From: Eumeta japonica | Taxonomy: Eukaryota; Arthropoda; Insecta; Lepidoptera; Psychidae | DNA length: 64,000 nt | Direction of reading: 5' to 3' | NCBI GenBank assembly: GCA_005406025.1 | Contig: BGZK01001436.1 | Span: 62,001 to 126,000, forward strand | Part shown: piece by piece, positions 59,571-64,000 of the stretch | Layout: each line of letters opens with the position of its first letter | Numbering within the stretch: the first letter of the stretch is position 1 | The notes under the pieces: generated by a model | Databases searched by the model: none | What the model was told of the DNA's origin: nothing | The model's input: only the letters and a program-made list of their open reading frames with translations | Position numbers and translations under genes: made by a program

Positions 59571-61138
59571 TGTACAATATTTTTAAATTACCTGAACAAA
59601 ATATATCATAAAAGTTTGACGAAAGTGATATTTAACGAAAGTAAGTATTTAAGGTATTCTTGATTTTTTATACCAAAAGAAAATTGTTTGATCTGCTGTT
59701 ATTGAATTCCCGCATAACAAAATTGCTAAAGTTATAAACAATTTACTAAAAATAGAAGAGGAGTTATGTTTTTTTACAAATAAGTCCCACACTAGTGCAG
59801 ATATATTTACTTGCTCCGATTAATTTGAAGACTAACTGATCTCGTTCTTTTTTATTTATTAAACAAAAAACAACCGACAGCTATCTAAGTTCATGGTAAA
59901 AAAAAAGTTATTTAAAAAATCCGTTATCGGCATCACCTTGTTAAGTAAAAATAAATGGCTAACTAAACAAACGATCAAAAGAGTTTTCTTGTAACATATA
60001 AAGGAAGTTAGTTGGCCGAGCGGCCATAAATTCCAACGGTTTATTTATAATCACAATATCCAAAGAAGGGCTCGAGTATCTACTTCCTGCGCAGGAGTCG
60101 CTACGAAAAATAATGCTACATACAGGGATCGCTTCCTGGTGCGACTTATTGTGGTATCAAAAATCATTTATTTCGTTTATTAATACATATTAATTAATAC
60201 GTTTTATAAACTTTTCACAGTAAACAGTAAATTTTAATATTTGGAAATATTCGAATATCATTAGTTACTGTTTGGATTAGTTAAATAACGATATATGTAG
60301 TATCAGCTGTCTGAATACCTAATTTTTATTTTCTAAACGAGCCCCAATGATGAACTACATCAATTATTTATAGTTCTAATTTTTTTAATTAAATTATTAT
60401 AGTCATTTTTTATATTTTGCTATAAAGTTATATTAAGTAAGAAAAAACTATTTAACGATTTATTTAAATCACACTGAATCTAAGGCCACATTACGTTAAT
60501 GTCACACACATGGACAACGAAATTGTACATTTTTTCCGATACTACAAAAATATAATCTACTTAAAATGATCTAACCCTCTAGCCAGTGGTTTGGGAATTT
60601 AGTGAATTTTAAATAAAAAGGAAAATTTTGTTAACTCTTACCAAACTTACATTTAATTCTAAAGTTAATCCGATTCTAACTTAAACCGGTATAGTTAATA
60701 GTATACGAGGCAAATGGAAAACTGGTCGACCTTCTTCTTCTAGTATTAGTAATTATTATCTGGAGGCTTTTATCAGTTATTACGTGTAGAATTTCGTTAA
60801 CCATCTCAGAAATAACCATGGTGAAAGTAACACCACAGGCAATATCACCGTCGAAATGCGAGAACATAAAGTCAAGCCGGCACTTTTATGGTATGCAATA
60901 AAATGTCATTTAAACCTTTTGGAATTATCGAAGATTATGCACTTGTTAATTAATTGCAGCGATAGGGATTCCCGATTTCTATTTGAAAATGTAAAATAAA
61001 TATTGAGCGTTTTAAAATCTTCGTTGAATAGTTAAGGTTGGAATGAAAGGAAATGAATACACACGGAATATTTTTCAATGCAGAAAAATATTTTACACAT
61101 TTTATATTATTGTTTTCTTTTTATTCTATCGAAAACAG
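59571..61138. other. AT-rich non-coding stretch
   Basis: No strongly supported gene. A minus-strand frame of 63 codons at 60676-60867 has mixed codon use and a TNTRRRRSTSF phrase but no known domain and no splice signals. I leave it as unexplained. Confidence 0.5.
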
Positions 61139-61247
61139 AAGAAAAGAGAAAAACCCCAAGACCTTCGCTGTGGAAGACGAGATTGTAGAATGTCTCATCA
61201 AATGGGGTGATTACAAAAACCTGGCACAGCAATTATTTGAAAAATAA
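61139..61247 (+). CDS. candidate terminal coding exon with poly(A) signal
   Basis: A T-rich tract (ttgttttctttttattctat) leads to acag at 61138, a good acceptor. After one carried base the frame gives 35 codons in good codon use, with RKEKNPKTFAVEDEIVECLI, then KWGDYKNLAQQLFEK, then TAA at 61245-61247. AATAAA overlaps the stop (61243-61248) and a second one lies at 61289-61294, consistent with a short 3' UTR. The peptide is charged and probably helical, with no family I recognise. The frame is also open upstream to an ATG at 61053, but that part is AT-rich and intron-like. It could be a host gene's last exon or the end of a transposon protein. Confidence 0.4.
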
Positions 61248-62499
61248 AGTCGAGTTTTCATATGTAGGTATGAAAATGTGTTGCAGCTAATAAAAAAATA
61301 TACTATTTAAATTTATGCAACTATTTTACGTCATAGTCTATTTGGCATGCCCTTTTTACAAATATGGTAAACACTAACATTTACTTTAAACTTGATAAAG
61401 GTAAATATTTCTTAAAAGCCGTAAGCTGTTCTTGATTTCTATTAAACAACCTTGAATCGGCTTTCAAGGTGAACAACGTTTTACACAAATATGGGTTAGC
61501 AGTGGAAACGCTCATCTATAATCAGAAAGACAAACAGACGTGTGAGCAAACATGTCGATAACTCCCTCGGCAGACTTAGATGCGTGCGTGCGCTTGAGTG
61601 ATAATACTTACAAATGCAATAGATCTGATTAAATAATGGCTATTTCTATAATGTTTTTTTTAATGATGTGTAGAGAAACTAACGCTTTATTAGAAAAATA
61701 TGTTTTTGTACCAAGTGTACATTTCTAAATGTCAAAACTATAAAACAGCAATTCACGTTTAGGCTATAAGCAACAGTTAACAATAACAGAAATATTGCTA
61801 AATATTATATTACTGGGTAAATATTATATGTACGATTTCAACAGTTCAAAAGTTCAATACATCAAATCATTTGAATCTAAAACATCGACTATTACAAACT
61901 GAATTGTTAGCCGTTCAGAACACACTGGTTAAATATTCGAGCGTGTTAGTTAGTTTTAGGCATACCTACACGTTTTTATTGCTCTACATTGTGATGTTAA
62001 ATTTAGACATTGCTAATCCACAAAACGACAAACTCATACACTGCGGAACCTTGAAGCATCAAGGCGATGATCCATCATTATGTTCACAGCTCAATTGTGC
62101 GTTTAAGGTCGCAGTTAATGATCGAAATCTAGGCTCAATTCCGTGTGTACGCGTCGCGACGCCGCGTCATTGTCTGCAGAAATGACAGTTCCTTTGTGTT
62201 CGTGAATGGCTGTAAGTTATTTCAGCAATGGTATTCAATGTCTAGGCAATTCCTAGAGCTCGTAACGGATAACTCGTGGAAACCATCAACCGGAACGTAA
62301 TATGTAACTCTTAAAATTTACGTAATAGGTAAACTCTTAAAACATAGGAGGCCTCGCAGACGGAAAACGTTCAATTTAAACATTAGACGGTGTCATTTCT
62401 AATCTCAAAGTCATGCTAAAGTAAATATAATTGTGATATTAGGACAGCGATGAGTTTACGATACCATAAAGAACTGTCTCAATTTTAAGAATGACATCT
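61248..62499. other. AT-rich non-coding stretch
   Basis: This would be downstream sequence of the candidate exon. The 104-codon frame at 61871-62185 has no recognisable domain and I do not support it as a gene. Confidence 0.55.
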
Positions 62500-62842
62500 C
62501 CTAGAGAAAATTTCAAGGAAATTAATATTGCAATTTTAGCATCACAATACATATACGAAAACCTGGTATATGTCAAGAGACATATAGAATCGTTCCAAAA
62601 AAAGGAGCGACATCCATAACATTAACACTGGACATAAGAACGATCTTGCTGCTCGTAAGACCCGTCTAAGTAAAGTTAATAAATTATTTAAGGGGCTGTG
62701 TGTGCGCTTTTATAATAAGATCCTAGGTGAAATTCAAAATTTGCCATTTTTTGAGTTTAAACGTTTCATTAAAAGAAAGTTATATGGCAAGGGCTATTAT
62801 ACCGTGTTGCAATATCCTAATGAAAAAAGCCCTTGGCATTGA
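62500..62842 (+). pseudogene. LINE (CR1/jockey-like) reverse transcriptase, C-terminal fragment
   Basis: The plus strand first reads FKEINIAILASQYIYENLVY (from about 62515). After a frame change near an A-run at 62595-62605, it reads an open 78 codons from 62606 to TGA at 62840-62842. That run includes SDIHNINTGHKNDL, KTRLSKVNKLFKGLCVRFYN, FFEFKRFIKRKLYGKGYYTV and a final SPWH. This is the thumb and C-terminal tail typical of insect CR1- or jockey-type LINE reverse transcriptases: the NT..KN dipeptide pair, FYNKI, F..F.K..L..K.YY. The catalytic domain is absent upstream, so it is a 5'-truncated insertion with one visible frameshift. Confidence 0.8.
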
Positions 62843-64000
62843 ACTGCTCGGTTATCAGATTGCTTCATATTATTTTTAAATGTGGACTAAATTATTAATT
62901 ACTCAATCCTTTGTATTGATGAATAAAAAAGAACAAAGCTCGAGTTTCTTGCCCATTATTCTCTAGGCGAATCAGCATTTGGAATGGGTGGTAATGTCGA
63001 AAAGAATTTATTAATGACGTATTTCAAGTATAATTTCGTTATCTACGAAATAAGGATATTTTTGAATTTAAATGGAATCAAATATCAACTAGACACGATC
63101 GACGTATAGTTTAATGGTTTGCATTTCAAATAATGAAACTGAATCGGAGCCTAATAGAGTTTGCAATTTACTTCCTGCGCGTAACAACCTAATTCTGTAT
63201 CAAGGTCTTTCGAATTGTACACGCTTGAACGAACTTCGATCTGACCAAGCATGAGTCGGCTGTCGGCGTGTGGTTCAGTAGAGACATTTAAAACGAAAGT
63301 ATTTAACGCATAGCGTTCTCTTTCTGTCTAGAAATTTGTAGTCGCTATGCATTTATATTACCGCGATCTTAAATAATGAACTTTATTGTCATTAATAACG
63401 GAACGTAATAATTATAAATTTTCGTATAATTACAATGATAATTTGTGCGAAAGTGCGAAAACAAATTTCTTATATTGTTTTTCAACAAATTCCCATTCGA
63501 AATCGAAATCAATACATGGATGGATAATAAGACAGGGGCGTTATGGGCGCGAAAAAATTTTTCTTTTATCGCTTTTATCACATCCGACCTTTTCCACGAT
63601 CCATTGACGTGAATATCGATAACGATAACGGTTTCGATAAAAAAATGCACAAAATAAATATATCTTGTGAGAACTGATACGTTATTTATGTACTACTATA
63701 CGAACTATTTATGCAAAATAGCCACAAAAACAAAATGATATGGAAATGGTTTTCAATATATAATACAACGTTTCTATATGATTGTATTTAAACTGAATAA
63801 TTAACAGTAGACGTGTCTTTGCCAATTTTGTTGCCAAAAAAGGAATTAATTGCAATACAATATAAAAAGAAAAAACTAATAAACAAAAACACAATCGTTG
63901 AAAGCTTTAATGCAAAAATCACTATAAACATATGTTTCATTAAATATAGGTCACAACGTAGTTTTTGAAAGAAATACGCGCCTCTAGTGCTACCACGTGT
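62843..64000. other. AT-rich non-coding stretch
   Basis: The first part would be the LINE's 3' UTR. Beyond it I see no gene, repeat or RNA that I can support up to the window end. Confidence 0.6.

Noticed and set aside
61871..62185. 104-codon plus-strand frame
   Set aside because: No domain, signal peptide, splice signal or coding-like codon use.

Overview
The window looks like AT-rich, intron-heavy arthropod nuclear DNA, most probably from a moth or butterfly (Lepidoptera). There are no operons, the open frames are short, and AT microsatellites are abundant. I also recognise several dispersed repeats that I associate with lepidopteran genomes. These are a repeat of about 560 bp starting near 'ggttccgtat' and ending in 'gcgagttcgactcgcactt', a 'cacactggaccagtgtg' repeat tail, RTE-type LINE fragments and a mariner. 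The lepidopteran assignment rests on pattern memory, not on a search.

No complete host protein-coding gene is visible. Most of the 64 kb reads as intron or intergenic DNA. The best host-gene evidence is a set of single candidate exons. The strongest is a minus-strand exon at 46578-46783 with a 3' splice site, a start codon, a 22-codon signal peptide and a GTGAGT donor. Next is a plus-strand terminal exon at 61139-61247 with a polypyrimidine acceptor, 36 codons and a poly(A) signal. Weaker candidates are a minus-strand open exon at 7024-7272, a plus-strand terminal exon at 9872-9972, and GC-rich blocks that could be promoters or first exons (8018-8430, 13245-13330, 23296-23445, 29985-30350, 39361-39670). 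I cannot assign any of these to a named gene or show that they belong to one transcript.

Transposable elements are the best-supported content. At 49573-50851 is a nearly full-length mariner with both terminal repeats and a minus-strand transposase that keeps D34D spacing but has three frame lesions. LINE remnants lie at 27560-28680 (RT domain, decayed), 30425-30785 (a piece broken into two inverted halves, as expected from twin priming) and 62500-62842 (C-terminus of a CR1/jockey-like RT, last 78 codons open). A hAT-type MITE with a readable 8-bp target duplication sits at 7822-8017. Other terminal-inverted-repeat elements are at 8921-9173, 20515-20965 and 43023-43143. Two opposite-facing copies of one non-autonomous element lie at 31210-31672 and 58948-59570.

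Structurally, the window holds perfect fold-back hairpins with 4-nt loops (285-348 and 52885-52936), a recent 106-bp tandem duplication (43847-44057), and a compound CA/GT plus TA microsatellite that can form two adjacent cruciforms (34021-34162). There is also a pair of mutually exclusive stems at 10009-10072 and a cluster of palindromic transcription-factor-like motifs at 44550-44640. I found no rRNA, no convincing tRNA and no CRISPR array. I see no clear new multi-gene system; the most novel material is structural.
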